From assembly GCA_034670405.1 (NCBI GenBank), contig JAXDDX010000045.1, positions 2,578,501 to 2,642,500 on the forward strand: DNA of 64,000 bases, in the 5' to 3' direction. The stretch is from Hoplostethus atlanticus (lineage: Eukaryota; Chordata; Actinopteri; Trachichthyiformes; Trachichthyidae). The position numbers and the translations under genes were made by a program. The notes under the pieces were generated by a model that was not told the DNA's origin, did no database searches, and worked only from the letters and a program-made list of their open reading frames with translations. Shown piece after piece: positions 52,398-63,259 of this stretch; position 1 is the first letter of the stretch, and every line of letters begins with the position of its first letter.

Positions 52398-52497
52398 CAT
52401 TATTAATATTATTATTAGTAGTAGTTGTAGTACTAGTAGTAGTAGTAGTAGTAATAGTAATAGTAGTAGTAGCAGTAGTAGTAGTAGTAGTAGTAAC

Positions 52498-52543
<46 letters not shown>

Positions 52544-52652
52544 ATAGTAATAGTAGTAGCAGTAGTAGTACAAGTAGTAATAGTAATAGTAATAATAGTA
52601 GTAGTAGTAGTAGTAACAGTAGTAGTAGTAGTAGTAGTAGTAACAGTAGTTC
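52398..52652. repeat. (GTA)n trinucleotide array with interruptions
   Basis: About 80 triplets of agt with aat and cag variants. The Val- or Tyr-rich frames of 284 and 124 codons are artefacts. Confidence 0.96.
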
Positions 52653-52654
52653 CC

Positions 52655-53920
52655 AGGATCAGTGTTAGTATGAAGGTGCAGCAGGGTGAAACTGGAACTC
52701 ATCAAACTAAATAATAAATGAATTGTTCTGTGCAGTAACAAGGGACCTCCTGTGGTGAATGGTGGTAAATTATTTGGTGGTGATGGGAAAAAGTTGTGTA
52801 TTTCCAAATATATTATTATACTTTATATATAACTAAAGTTTCATAATTTTGGTGGCTGTCAATTAGAGCTTAATTGTTTCATCATTTGATAACGTCCAGT
52901 TTCACTGCTCTTTCTTTTCTTCCTGCTTTCCTCCATTGTTGTTGTTGCTGTGACTTCCTGCTCTGTGGCCACTAGCCTCACCCTGATAGCCACACCCAGC
53001 TCACCACTGGCCACGTTCATATGACACACCTAGAGAAAATAGTACACGCCCCAAAACATGCCAACATCTTTGGAAAGCCAATTTCAGACAAACAGGTGAT
53101 TCAGACATGAATGCACAGACTGGTAATGTAGACTATATCCTGTTTGTTGGTATTGTAATGTGAGAAGGACTAGTCGTCCCTAGCGATGGCTGGGCTCTTC
53201 TGGCGTTAATGGACTAGGTGTGTTTCTTATTCTGTGTCTACAGACAAGCCAACAAGTGGCATACTGCAGCTTTAAAGAGTTCCTTGTCCAGCATGTTGAA
53301 CGGCCTTTCTGTTCCTGTAATTACCTGTTCTTTAACTGACCAGAAGATGGCGCCCTATGACCTTTAGGTCTGGCCAAGCAAGCCTATCACAATACAAATG
53401 AGTAGCATGAATCCTATCTGAGGCTACAGTTGGAACAAGTGTTAAGCTTTTCCAAGTTGAACAGCATGATCAATATTAATGTCAGTCTGTCTTTAGAGTA
53501 TTCACCATGCACAATAGTTTGAAGAACTTGAATAGTAGGTGGGAAATAAGCTTAGGAAGCTTTTTTGTTTTTGTTTTGTTTTTTTACAAACATTGTAATT
53601 GTAATTACACCACCCATAAACATTTCTACCTGTAAAGTGAATTAGTTCAGCAGGGTTACAGCACCAAAGGGTTTTCATTACTAAACATGAAGAAACCAAC
53701 CATCTCCTGGCTTGTTATTTTAACAAATATAACTGAAAGTATAAAATATAAATATAAATATAAAAATATACAAATACAAATATAAAATGAAAGTGTCTTC
53801 AAAGTGATTTCAAACGTTGATTGGCAATTGGCAAATAACTTCAGTAATAATGAAAAGTGAGTTTGACTCTCAGGCCAGCAAACCTTTTTCAAATGCTGTC
53901 ATTTTGGAGGGAAAACAGTC
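52655..53920. other. Intergenic, nothing recognised
   Basis: Lies between the gramd4 5' end and the crystallin locus. Only AT-rich stretches (about 53740-53790) stand out. Confidence 0.3.
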
Positions 53921-53924
53921 TCGG

Positions 53925-54078
53925 CCTTTTATTTCAGCCTAGTTTGGAGTAAAAATTCAGCACTCAATATGTTTTCATTTCAGTTCTTACAATTCAAATT
54001 CAGTTTTCAAATTCAGATGATATATTGAACATATTGAGCGTTGAGTTTTTACTCCAAACCCGACTGAAATAAAAGTTG
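53925..54078. repeat. Fold-back inverted repeat, arms about 50 bp
   Basis: The left arm (ttttatttcagcc, gtttggagtaaaaattc, actcaatatgtt) pairs with a right arm ending gactgaaataaaag, separated by about 55 bp. The AT-rich attcaatttcaaatt strings following to about 54200 belong to the same kind of miniature element. Confidence 0.75.
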
Positions 54079-54079
54079 A

Positions 54080-54955
54080 CAGCTGAATGCAATGAGGATC
54101 AAATTCAATTTCAAACTATTATATTCAATTTCAAATTATACAATTCAAATTACATTTTTGAATTCAATTATTCAATTTGAGCATGACAAATTCAAATAAA
54201 TGTATTTCAAATTAAATTCCTGGTGGCACTAATCTCAGCCCATATTTATCATTCAATATCATTTGGTAAATCTTGATTGATAAAATGGTGTTTCCCTACT
54301 ATCCTTTAAAAACAACTTCTTACGTTCTTAGTTTTGTGCTAGCTACAAGTAGCTGTCATTTTTGAAATGGTAGATATGTCATTTTGTAATTAAACTATTC
54401 ATGTAAACCCAAGTAACAGGTATCCTGAGCACGAAAACCTAAAACATGATGTTGGAGAAAGTATTACCATACAAAGACCAACAGTTTATAAATGTAAAAG
54501 TGTAAACGGGTGAAATATTCTGCAGATCGTATACTGCAGATGGTATGTTTACTGAGGGCATGTGAAGTGATAATAGTCAACCTGGAACCCTGAACCTTAT
54601 ATTTTGACTTCCAATGAGGAAAAGTTGTGAAAAACCTTTTTTTCCCCTCCTCAATATCCCTACAATATAATTACTGAGATATACTTGTGTCTGACATTTC
54701 AGCATCAGCTCATTGTAGAAACACAAAAGGGGTAAAAAAAAACAAACAGCTCAAGCTAACAAAACAGCAGTTAAACAGTATTGCAGTGGGGCACCACAGG
54801 CCTCATATTAGCGCTCATACTGAGCTCTGGCATTGGCGTTCATTGTTAACCCTTTCAAAGAGGCTTTGTGTGATGCTGCCCATTCTGAGGCCTGTTGAGG
54901 CACCCGGTCCCTGGAAACGTGCACAACCTCTCTGTGCTCTACGGCCTTCTATGAA
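54080..54955. other. Upstream flank of crystallin gene 1
   Basis: AT-rich at first. No coding sequence was recognised. Confidence 0.3.
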
Positions 54956-54959
54956 TTGT

Positions 54960-55016
54960 TGCTGGCTCAGGACATTTGGGACAATGGAGCCTCTGCTGGT
55001 CAGGTGCTATAAAAGG
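54960..55016 (+). promoter_or_regulatory. crygm: Crystallin gene 1 promoter (MAF-like, SOX, TATA)
   Basis: tgctggctcag (54960-54970) resembles a MAF response element half-site, acaatgg (54981-54987) a SOX site, and tataaaa (55008-55014) is the TATA box. The same order and spacing (within one base) occurs before gene 2. Lens gamma-crystallins are known to be driven by large MAF and SOX factors. Confidence 0.75.
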
Positions 55017-55048
55017 GAAGGCTTTGGTCAGGTAGGAATGCAGTTCAC

Positions 55049-55081
<33 letters not shown>

Positions 55082-55111
55082 TACTTGCATCAGGCAGCAA
55101 CAACAGCCAAA

Positions 55112-55138
55112 ATGTCTACTGATATGAACACGAGCAGG
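55112..55138 (+). CDS. crygm: crygm gene 1 exon 1
   Basis: ATG in context gccaaaATG. It encodes MSTDMNTSR and has donor gtaagg. The start is fixed by its position about 100 bp after the TATA box and by phase. Confidence 0.88.
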
Positions 55139-55941
55139 GTAAGGCCCAATATCTTTCACTTTGTGAGCCTGATTTTCCAGATTATTTCATGGAGGGCCCA
55201 CTGACCATTGCTGACCATGAAACATGGTCTACAGTAGGCTGAGTTAGAGAGGTTACTGATCAGAATGATGCTTCTCTTTTTCCAGATCGTCTTCTACGAG
55301 GACAGGAACTTCCAGGGCCGCTCCTATGAGTGCATGAGTGACTGTGCTGACATGTCCCCCTACCTGAGCAGGTGCCACTCCTGCAGGGTGGAGAGAGGCT
55401 GCTTCATGGTCTACGACCGCACCAACTACATGGGCAACCAGTACTTCATGAGGAAGGGCGAGTACTCCGACTACATGAGCATGATGGGAATGAGCGACAA
55501 CATCAGGTCCTGCCGCATGATCCCCATGGTACGGCTAATGAACCCAGTTCTAAATATTAAGTGTACTCTCCTAGCCCAGATGCTAAGTATGATGCAATGT
55601 AAAGGATACTTTAGGCCATCATGGTTATTGATCATTTATTGCATTCTTCTCTCACATTACAGTACAGGGGAGCCTACAGGATGAGGATCTACGAGAGGGA
55701 GAACTTCGGAGGCATGATGCATGAGATGATGGACGACTGTGACAACATCATGGACCGTTACCGCATGAACAACTGCATGTCCTGCAACGTGATGGACGGA
55801 CACTGGCTGATGTACGAGCAGCCCAACTACAGAGGCAGGATGATGTACATGAGGCCTGGAGAGTACAGGAACTTCATGAACATGGGCTGGAGCAACATGA
55901 AGCTCATGAGCATGAGGCGCATCACGGATTCCTGCTACTAG
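55112..55941 (+). CDS. crygm: Gamma-M crystallin, gene 1
   Basis: A lens structural protein that gives fish lenses very high protein packing and refractive index. Exons 55112-55138, 55286-55528 and 55663-55941 encode 9 + 81 + 92 = 182 residues with all GT-AG borders in phase 0. Each of the two large exons codes for one domain of two Greek-key motifs: [36 protein letters not shown], then [20 protein letters not shown] and [20 protein letters not shown]. 31 of 182 residues are Met, typical for the gamma-M class. The short exon 1 (MSTDMNTSR) holds no domain sequence. A poly(A) signal aataaa is at 55980. The coding sequence is intact. Paralogue-level naming (M2, M3 and so on) is not possible here. 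Confidence 0.96.
55286..55528 (+). CDS. crygm: crygm gene 1 exon 2 (N-terminal domain)
   Basis: 81 codons, Greek keys 1 and 2. The acceptor is tttttccag and the donor gtacgg. It differs from the gene 2 exon at three bases. Confidence 0.96.
55663..55941 (+). CDS. crygm: crygm gene 1 exon 3 (C-terminal domain)
   Basis: 92 codons plus TAG, Greek keys 3 and 4, ending TDSCY. The acceptor is acattacag. Confidence 0.96.
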   Translation, partial: YRGAYRMRIYERENFGGMMHEMMDDCDNIMDRYRMNNCMSCNVMDGHWLMYEQPNYRGRMMYMRPGEYRNFMNMGWSNMKLMSMRRITDSCY

Positions 55942-55979
55942 ATTCTTCACTGATGTATATGTGAAAACAGGAGCAAGTC

Positions 55980-55985
55980 AATAAA
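55980..55985 (+). terminator. Polyadenylation signal, crystallin gene 1
   Basis: aataaa 39 bases after the stop codon. Confidence 0.8.
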
Positions 55986-56089
55986 GCATTGTGTATGTAA
56001 ATGAATTTCAGTGCCAAGTTGGTCTGTTTGTCATATGCACTAGAACACATGGTACACATGGAGCAATGAGGTGCTTATTGAAAGCCAGG

Positions 56090-56404
56090 GATAAGAGATT
56101 TTCTTTAATTATTCAGCTGACACTTTTATCCAGAAAGACTTACAGTGCAACAGTAAAATGACAGTAAGGTCAAACAAACAGTATGGTTAACGGCACAGCA
56201 TCCAAATATATTCTAGTTGGGTAGTTTCAATACCAGACTGCTCTTGATAGTGTAGCTGTAGATGATCGGTGAACTTGGGAATTCAAATTTCCACAACCTC
56301 GAGGAGAAGAGGAGTTGGTCGTCCTGTGCTATCAAGTCATACTGTTCTCTTTCTTCTGTAGGAGAAAACAGGACCATGGGCCCTATGATTTGAGGATAGT
56401 CATG
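56090..56404. other. Flank of crystallin gene 1
   Basis: Contains an inverted SINE/L2-tail scrap at about 56115-56150 (gacacttttatccagaaaga). Otherwise nothing recognised. Confidence 0.35.
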
Positions 56405-56522
56405 ATCACTTACCGGCCACTTTATTAAATACAGCTATCTAGTGCCAGGTAGGACCCCCTTTTGCCTCCAGAACAGCCTGAATTCTTGGCCGCATGGATT
56501 CAACAAGGTGCCCTGCTGCATT

Positions 56523-56787
56523 TGTTTGCATCTCCATTTGTTTTATTTGTACATGCTTCCATTGGGTCAAATGATTAGGGAATATGGGGTAAATTTCCAT
56601 AGTTATGCAGATGATACACAGCTCTACATATTTGTTTCTGTTCCTCCACCATCCTCTAAACTCTAGTGGTGAAAATCCCAGGAGGATTCAGCTGTTTCTC
56701 AGATGCTGAACCAACAATCTCACCACAGTCAAAAGTCTCTTAGATCAGCATCTTGAATTTCTGATGTTTGGTCCAACAAAACACTAA
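56523..56787 (+). pseudogene. L2-type LINE reverse transcriptase fragment
   Basis: [20 protein letters not shown] followed by [12 protein letters not shown] contains the YADDTQLY active-site box of L2/CR1 reverse transcriptases. Only about 70 codons remain. Its sequence may continue after 57612. Confidence 0.7.
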
Positions 56788-57609
56788 GGGCCGGTTTCCC
56801 ATTCAGGGCTTAAATTAAATCAGGACTAGGCTAATTCTACTTAAATGAATCCACACTAAACAAATGGCTTTCCGAGACGTTGCTTAACTTCAGATTAATT
56901 AGTTCTAGACTACAGAGTCTCAGACTAAGGTAATCAAGGACTAGTCAGATCATCTTTTGGAAGCTAAAGTGAGGATGCTGTAAAAACCTGGGATGGAATA
57001 CTTCTACATAAGCATTAAGCAGTGTGTGGAACTGGAGTTAGAAACCTGACCCAACCAAAAAATGGACAATGGCAAAAGAAAACATTCAAAGAATTTCAGT
57101 GAAATTGAAAAGACCCTCTTAAAGCACATTGTGTTAAAGTACCCTATAATTGAGAACAAACAGCATGATTCAGGAACAGAAAACAAGAAGAATGCATGGA
57201 CGATGGTTCCACATGCCAAAAACCTCAAGGTGATAAGTACTTGTAAGGAAGGAGGGAGGGATAGGGGTTCCCCTTACTGAGTCACATGAAAACTTTGGCT
57301 GAAGCAAACAAATTATTTCAGCTGCATTTTCTTTGTACATACGGATCAAATATGTCATCAAAATCATTCAGTGGGTTGCTCCTGTCTATAAGCAACCTTC
57401 TTTCTGCCTCTGGCCAGGTTTAATTTAAGTCTTCATTTAGATCTGGATTAGCTCTAATCTTCATTCTGGAAATCCGATTGTTTAAATCAAGACTAGGGCA
57501 AGTCTGAGACTATTTTAATCCATGTCTGAGAAAGCCATTTCATTAAATCCAGGTTTAAAATGTGATTTAGTCTAGGACTAGGCTTAATCCCTGTATGGGA
57601 AACCAGCCC
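56788..57609 (+). mobile_element. PIF/Harbinger-type element with Myb/SANT-like gene fragment
   Basis: Inverted repeat ends gggccggtttcccattcagg and, inverted at the right, gggctggtttcccatacagg. The TAA target duplications are at 56785-56787 and 57610-57612. An internal frame (57062-57280) reads KRKHSKNFSEIEKTLLKHIV, then LKYPIIENKQHDSGTENKKN and AWTMV, like the Myb/SANT-like DNA-binding protein that Harbinger elements carry beside their transposase. The 822-bp copy lacks the transposase. Confidence 0.82.
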
Positions 57610-57719
57610 TAAACCACTTCACCATGTCTGGAAGCTTTATATATTGAGGCGCAACCACATGATTCACTGTTTGGAGGAGCAGGAGTACCTAATAAAACGG
57701 CCGGTGAGTGTATGTCTGC

Positions 57720-59918
57720 ATGTGAGCAAGGAAACTTTAAACTACCAAATTTCAGAATGCAATTTCATGTCATGTTCTCTCCTACATAGAACATAAGTGC
57801 ATAAATAGATAAGGGCACAAATTGAGGTTGGTAGACCTTCACCGGATCAGTCTCAGTTACAACCCCAGTAATGAGGCTCGTCAACAGAACCTAAGGCACA
57901 AGCTCACACAGTGAGGTTAATAGCATGACATACAACATTGGCACCTATGAGTAATTATTTGAGAATTACTTTTGGTTAAAAAGGTAAGCAGTGTGCTTAA
58001 GCCAGTGAAAAGTGTTCCAGGGCTTTCTAATGCATTTCTATGTGATGTTAAGCTTGAATAAACATTACAAGTGGTCTCCCTCATCTCACTATTTTACTGA
58101 GAATTAGTTTTGGGATGTGGCCCCTGGACATTGGTAGACAAACCTAGAACAGAAAGCCAGGTTACATTATGAAGAGGTTAAAGCAGTGAGCTAAAGACTG
58201 ATGGTGTCATTACCAATGTTTTTTCTGTTATGTAACATTTGTGACTAGTAGCTCCTCTAAGGATTGCTAGCTAGGTTGTAGTGCTATGTTACAGGTCTGC
58301 CTACCACTCAGATGAAATCTTTAAAAAGCCATAGGCACACATAGCATAAGCTTTAAAGTTGTTTTTTCACTTTGACTTGCAGCTATTTTATGTTGAATTC
58401 AGCATCACCAGTTTTCATTTTGATAAAACATAACCGCTTCATATCAACCTAGCTAACTTCATCCAGGATCCAAGGCTGCATATTTGTTAATTCACAGAAG
58501 AGTTGGAGCTTTGTTTATTTGAGCCTACATGATAGTTGAGCTCTGAGGGTTTTGCAGCCAAACATCTTTCATATAGTGCTAATTTTAGAAAAGGGATTCA
58601 GAGTAGGAGACTGGTGACTATCATCACTGGGGCATCGATCAGAATCACAAAATTAATGGCCAGTGAAAGGTGATTTAAAGTAGGGAAAAAACACAGGCTG
58701 ATTACAGCTTTGGAGTGGCGTATAATCATCTGGGGAAACAGAAAGACGAAAAACACAAGAGGTTAAACAAACAAATCACATGGAAACAATAAAGCAAAGT
58801 CAAACTACTCCTGAAATGTCCATGCTGAAAGAAAAGGGGGGTGATAGGTTTAAGAAGACTTGTAATGATGATATGGGCCTAGCAGGAACAAAACTCAACA
58901 ATCAAGAGTAAAACGAAGTTGGCTTACTGGTATTCCTGCACAGAGCCAAGGTGCCCTGACTACCAGCCCGTGAGAAAAGGAGTGACGAAAGTAACACGTG
59001 GCAGCAACTTAAGTAGGAGTGAAAACAGGTGAATCCAATCAGGTAAACGAGTGGGGGCGGGGCCAAGGTGTATTCTAACCAGTATACTGAGAGCATTATA
59101 TAGGGTGGAAAGGAGAGTGAAATGGGGAGTGGAGGAAGTGAAGAAGTCAAAAATAGGGATTGGTGATTACTTTAATACACTAATGACTGTATTGTTTCTT
59201 GTCCAGATTGCCAGTGTTGGTTTTGATATTTTCAGGTGTAAAGAGTCAATTAGAGTGTCCAGGGATACAATTAGTGCTTGTTCAGGCTCCTCCATAGTAA
59301 CAGGCAAAACTCAATGGGTTTTATTTGTAAATCATGTCAGTAACACTGTACATTTTGACCCGGACTGATTAGGGTAGATTATGACTGGGGTTAAGGTGAC
59401 AGGCATTTAGTGTTGATGTTAATAGTAAGGCCTATTTAGATTTAATGATGTGTGCTTATATGTTTGATTTGTTGTGTTCTTACTTAATGTCTATCCTATT
59501 GTTAGCTGCGGCAATAACCACATTTCAACATGAGGATCAAATGATTTGAGTCAATGTGTGTAGAATCATGAATGTAGTATTGTGGGCCAATTAATTAGGT
59601 GAGGACGTCAAAATAACGTCACTTCAACCACAACATCTGTAATGTTTTTAAAAACCACAACACAGTGCCAGTGCTTTTCAGAAAGAATACATGAATACTA
59701 CAATGGTTCAATATCTTTTTAGCTAAAAAAAACAAACAAATGAAGTGATGCCTAACTGCAACCCACTGGTGACCTCCTGCATAGAATGGTGAACTTTGAC
59801 AACAAATGATGATTTTTATTTTCCCCTTTCAGACTATTACGCCACAAATATTCTTTATTTAAGAAGGTAATTTGTCACAAAAGTTAACAACATGATAATA
59901 CATTTGTATATTATAATG
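57720..59918. other. Intergenic between crystallin genes, nothing recognised
   Basis: Only short frames without recognisable domains. Confidence 0.3.
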
Positions 59919-61175
59919 GGGGTTTTCAACCTCTTGGATCCCCACCAGTCTGGGTTCAAAGTGGGTCACTCGACCGAGACTGCCCTCCTGGCAGTGACGG
60001 AGTCGCTCCATGCCGCTAGAGCGAACTCTCTCTCTGTCCTGATACTCCTGGACCTGTCTGCAGCGTTTGACACGGTGAACCACCAGATCCTCCTCTCCAC
60101 CCTTGAGGGGATGGGTGTCTCAGGCTCTGCACTCTCCATGTTTGCATCCTACCTAACGGATCGCTCCTACCAGGTGACGCTGAGAGGGTCTGTGTCAGAA
60201 CCACGCAGGCTCACTACTGGGGTTCCGCAAGGCTCGGTTCTAGGCCCTCTCCTCTTTTCCCTCTACACAACATCTCTTGGTTCTGTTATCCATTCACACG
60301 ACTTTTCCTACCACTGCTATGCAGATGACACCCAGCTGATCCTGTCATTTCCCCCCTCTGACACACAAGTGGAGGCACGCATTGCTGCGTGTCTGGCAGA
60401 CATCTCGGAGTGGATGTCGATGCACCACCTGAAGCTCAACCTGGACAAAACTGAGCTGATGTTCCTCCCGGGGAAGGGCTGTCCGCACCGAGACCTGGCC
60501 ATCACCATTGATAATGCTGTGGTGACGTCAACTCGGACTGCGAGGAATCTGGGTGTGACCCTGGACGACCAACTGTCGTTCTCGGCAAACATCGCATCAG
60601 TGACACGCTCCTGCAGATTCCTCCTCTACAACATCAGGAGGATTCGCCCCTTCCTCACTGACAAGGCAGCACAGGTGCTCATCCAGGCTCTTGTCATCTC
60701 CCGCCTGGACTACTGCAACTCCCTCCTTGCTGGTGCCCCGGCGTTTGCCATCAGACCTCTGGAGCTTGTTCAGAAAGCTGCAGCTCGTCTGGTGTTCAAC
60801 CGCCCCAAGTTCTCCCATACAACTACCCTTCTCCGTTCTCTACACTGGCTCCCTGTAGCGGCTCGCATCCAGTTCAAGACCCTGGTGCTAGCCTATAGGG
60901 CAGTGAAAGGAACAGCTCCTTCTTACCTCCAGGCTATGGTCAAGCCTTACACCCCCGCCCGACCACTTCGCTCTGCTGCCTCGAGGCGACTGGTTGCCCC
61001 GTCGCTCAGAGGTCCCTGCGGCCGATCTACACGGTCACGGCTCTTCTCTGTCCTGGCCCCGCAGTGGTGGAATGAACTCCCCACTGATGTCAGGACAGCA
61101 GAGTCGCTGCCCATCTTTCGCCGCAGGCTGAAAACCCACCTCTTCAGGAAACACTACCCTGACTCTTCCCCTTAG
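59892..61175 (+). pseudogene. LINE reverse transcriptase, open but truncated
   Basis: The 427-codon frame has reverse transcriptase blocks HQSGF, LDLSAAFDTVNHQIL, TTGVPQGSVLGPLLFSLY, the active-site YADDTQL (FSYHCYADDTQLILSF), HLKLNLDKTELMF and NLGVTLDDQLSF, then C-terminal SRLDYCNSLLAG, LHWLPVAARIQFK and RRLKTHLFRKHYP. The N-terminal fingers and the endonuclease are absent, so it cannot mobilise itself. The absence of stops over 427 codons suggests a young insertion. The first about ten codons are probably flanking DNA. Confidence 0.9.
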
Positions 61176-61523
61176 CCATGCCTATTTGTCGTCAATTATG
61201 TGTCTGAGCTCTTGTTTATTGGCTCTTGTTCATTTGATACACTTATTTGTCTTAGCTCTTGCTTATTTGGTTCACTTATTTGTCTTAGCTCTTGTTTATT
61301 TGATTCTCTTATTTGTCTCATTTGTTTAAGATATAGTAGGTTGCTAACTTATTGCACTCTTACCTTAATACTAGTTATGCTCTTAGTTGCTTGTTTAGGA
61401 AGGAAATGCACTTACGATTTCTGGTGACTAGTAGTTTTCTTGCCTACCTATGTTGAATGCACTTATTGTAAGTCGCTTTGGATAAAAGCGTCTGCTAAAT
61501 GACTGTAATGTAATGTAATGTAA
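59919..61523 (+). mobile_element. L2-type LINE, 5'-truncated, recent-looking
   Basis: It begins abruptly at LLDPHQSGFKVGHSTETALL and runs to the LINE 3' end: cgctttggataaaagcg (61474-61490, a perfect 6-bp stem with GGATA loop), tctgctaaatgact and a (gtaat)n tail. The GGATA stem-loop is the reverse transcriptase recognition structure described for the eel L2-clade LINE UnaL2. No endonuclease domain is present. Confidence 0.9.
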
Positions 61524-61700
61524 TGTTTTCCAGAATCCATAAATCATGTCGTTCCGATCAGGTTGAGAACCAATGAAAGACAAGATGATCACAGATCAAA
61601 GGCTTTATTGTGTTGTTTTTCTAAGAGAAATGCCTATTCTAAGGTATTTTCAGGTAAATGTGGACAAACCGTCACAGCTCTATGGGCTTTCATGGGACGT

Positions 61701-61754
61701 TGCTGGCTCAGGGTGTTTGGACAATGGGCCTTTGGCTGGTCAGGTACTATAAAG
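61701..61754 (+). promoter_or_regulatory. crygm: Crystallin gene 2 promoter (MAF-like, SOX, TATA)
   Basis: tgctggctcag (61701-61711), acaatgg (61721-61727) and tataaa (61748-61753), in the same order as in gene 1 with one base less spacing. The ggctggtcaggt block before TATA is also shared. Confidence 0.75.
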
Positions 61755-61836
61755 AGCAAGGCCTCGTCCAGGTAGACAGTCAGTGGACCAACAGCAGCAA
61801 CAGCAGCACCTGAGGCACCAGAGGAACTCAGCCAAA

Positions 61837-61869
61837 ATGACCTCCAGCAGCATGAACATGATGAGCAAG
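61837..61869 (+). CDS. crygm: crygm gene 2 exon 1
   Basis: ATG in gccaaaATG, as in gene 1. It encodes [11 protein letters not shown], with donor gtaagc. Confidence 0.88.
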
Positions 61870-62953
61870 GTAAGCACACAGTTCAGACATTTATTAAGCA
61901 ATACATTGAAGATGGGATTTTGTCAGCGTGGCCTTGTCCATGGAAATCCTTCACAAGAGTTTCTCATGATTATCATGACATATTCAGCTTGCAGTGCAGT
62001 TATGTTTTGGAGAAATCAAAGTAGATGGTCATAGAGACCTAAATGATTCTCCTCTTGAACGGTTTAAGTCCAAAACACTATTTTCTAACAAGATTCTCTT
62101 TACTCAGTATTAAATCAGCAGATAGTAACATCCTCTAAAATTGTTCAAATTTATAAGAAGATGACTCAAGATGGATAGTAACTTCAATAATACCCAATAG
62201 TGAGTTTTTTCATTCCAGCAATAATCTTGTCAGAGTAGATGTCAGATGTTTCACATACTGAATGTCACATTGGAAGGAAACTCTCCTCTTTTTCCAGATC
62301 GTCTTCTACGAGGACAGGAACTTCCAGGGCCGCTCCTATGAGTGCATGAGTGACTGTGCTGACATATCCTCCTACCTGAGCAGGTGCCACTCCTGCAGGG
62401 TGGAGAGAGGCTGCTTCATGGTCTACGACCGCACCAACTACATGGGCAACCAGTACTTCATGAGGAGGGGCGAGTACTCCGACTACATGAGCATGATGGG
62501 AATGAGCGACAACATCAGGTCCTGCCGCATGATCCCCATGGTACGGCTAATGAACCCAGTTCTAAATATTAAGTGTACTCTCCTAGCCCAGATGCTAAGT
62601 ATGATGCAATGTAAAGGATACTTTAGGCCATCATGGTTATTGATCATTTATTGCATTCTTCTCTCACATTACAGTACAGGGGAGCCTACAGGATGAGGAT
62701 CTACGAGAGGGAGAACTTCGGAGGCATGATGCATGAGATGATGGACGACTGTGACAACATCATGGACCGTTACCGCATGAACAACTGCATGTCCTGCAAC
62801 GTGATGGACGGACACTGGCTGATGTACGAGCAGCCCAACTACAGAGGCAGGATGATGTACATGAGGCCTGGAGAGTACAGGAACTTCATGAACATGGGCT
62901 GGAGCAACATGAAGTTAATGAGCATGAGGCGCATCATGGATTCCTACTACTAG
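61837..62953 (+). CDS. crygm: Gamma-M crystallin, gene 2
   Basis: Same gene class and role as gene 1. Exons 61837-61869, 62298-62540 and 62675-62953 encode 11 + 81 + 92 = 184 residues. Exon 1 is different ([11 protein letters not shown]) and intron 1 is longer (428 against 147 bp) and unrelated by eye. Exons 2 and 3 differ from gene 1 by about seven bases, and the 134-bp intron 2 is identical. Protein changes against gene 1: DMSPY to DISSY, MRKGEY to MRRGEY, and the end TDSCY to MDSYY (loss of one Cys). 33 of 184 residues are Met. Four Greek keys are intact. Confidence 0.96.
62298..62540 (+). CDS. crygm: crygm gene 2 exon 2 (N-terminal domain)
   Basis: 81 codons. The acceptor is tttttccag and the donor gtacgg. 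Confidence 0.96.
62675..62953 (+). CDS. crygm: crygm gene 2 exon 3 (C-terminal domain)
   Basis: 92 codons plus TAG, ending MDSYY. The acceptor is acattacag. Confidence 0.96.
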   Translation, partial: YRGAYRMRIYERENFGGMMHEMMDDCDNIMDRYRMNNCMSCNVMDGHWLMYEQPNYRGRMMYMRPGEYRNFMNMGWSNMKLMSMRRIMDSYY

Positions 62954-62991
62954 ATTCTTCACTGATGTACATGTGAAAACAGGAGCAAGTC

Positions 62992-62997
62992 AATAAA
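62992..62997 (+). terminator. Polyadenylation signal, crystallin gene 2
   Basis: aataaa 38 bases after the stop codon, identical in context to gene 1. Confidence 0.8.
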
Positions 62998-63259
62998 GCA
63001 TTGTGTATGTCAATGAATTTCAGTGCCAAGTTGGTCTGTTTGTCATATGCACTAGAACACATGGTACACATGGAGCAATGAGGTGTTTATTGAAAGCCAG
63101 TTCCCATGCAACATATAACAAATGCTGTGGAGAAGGTTGCTGGGATAAGAGATTACCCTGGAGAAAACTATGGAAGATGAGTGTTGGTCTGATCAGACCA
63201 ACTGTGTGTGTGTGTGTGCATGTTTGGGGGGATGCCAGAACGTCCTGTTGATTGTGTTG

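Larger units (their letters stand above)
56405..57716 (-). mobile_element. Tc1-like element split by nested insertions
   Basis: The left end (accggccactttattaaata) and right end (taataaaacggccggtgagt) are inverted repeats of a very common fish Tc1-like family. Next to the left end the minus strand encodes the transposase C-terminus (complement of gcctgaattcttggccgcat). The middle is replaced by a LINE fragment and a Harbinger element. Confidence 0.75.

Noticed and set aside
51860-52714. 284-codon plus-strand frame
   Set aside because: It runs through the CpG-rich gramd4 promoter, a cagaca repeat and a (GTA)n array that gives poly-Val. No domain or conserved start.
55657-55950. 97-codon minus-strand frame (His/Val-rich)
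   Set aside because: Shadow of the Met-codon-rich crystallin exon 3 on the plus strand.
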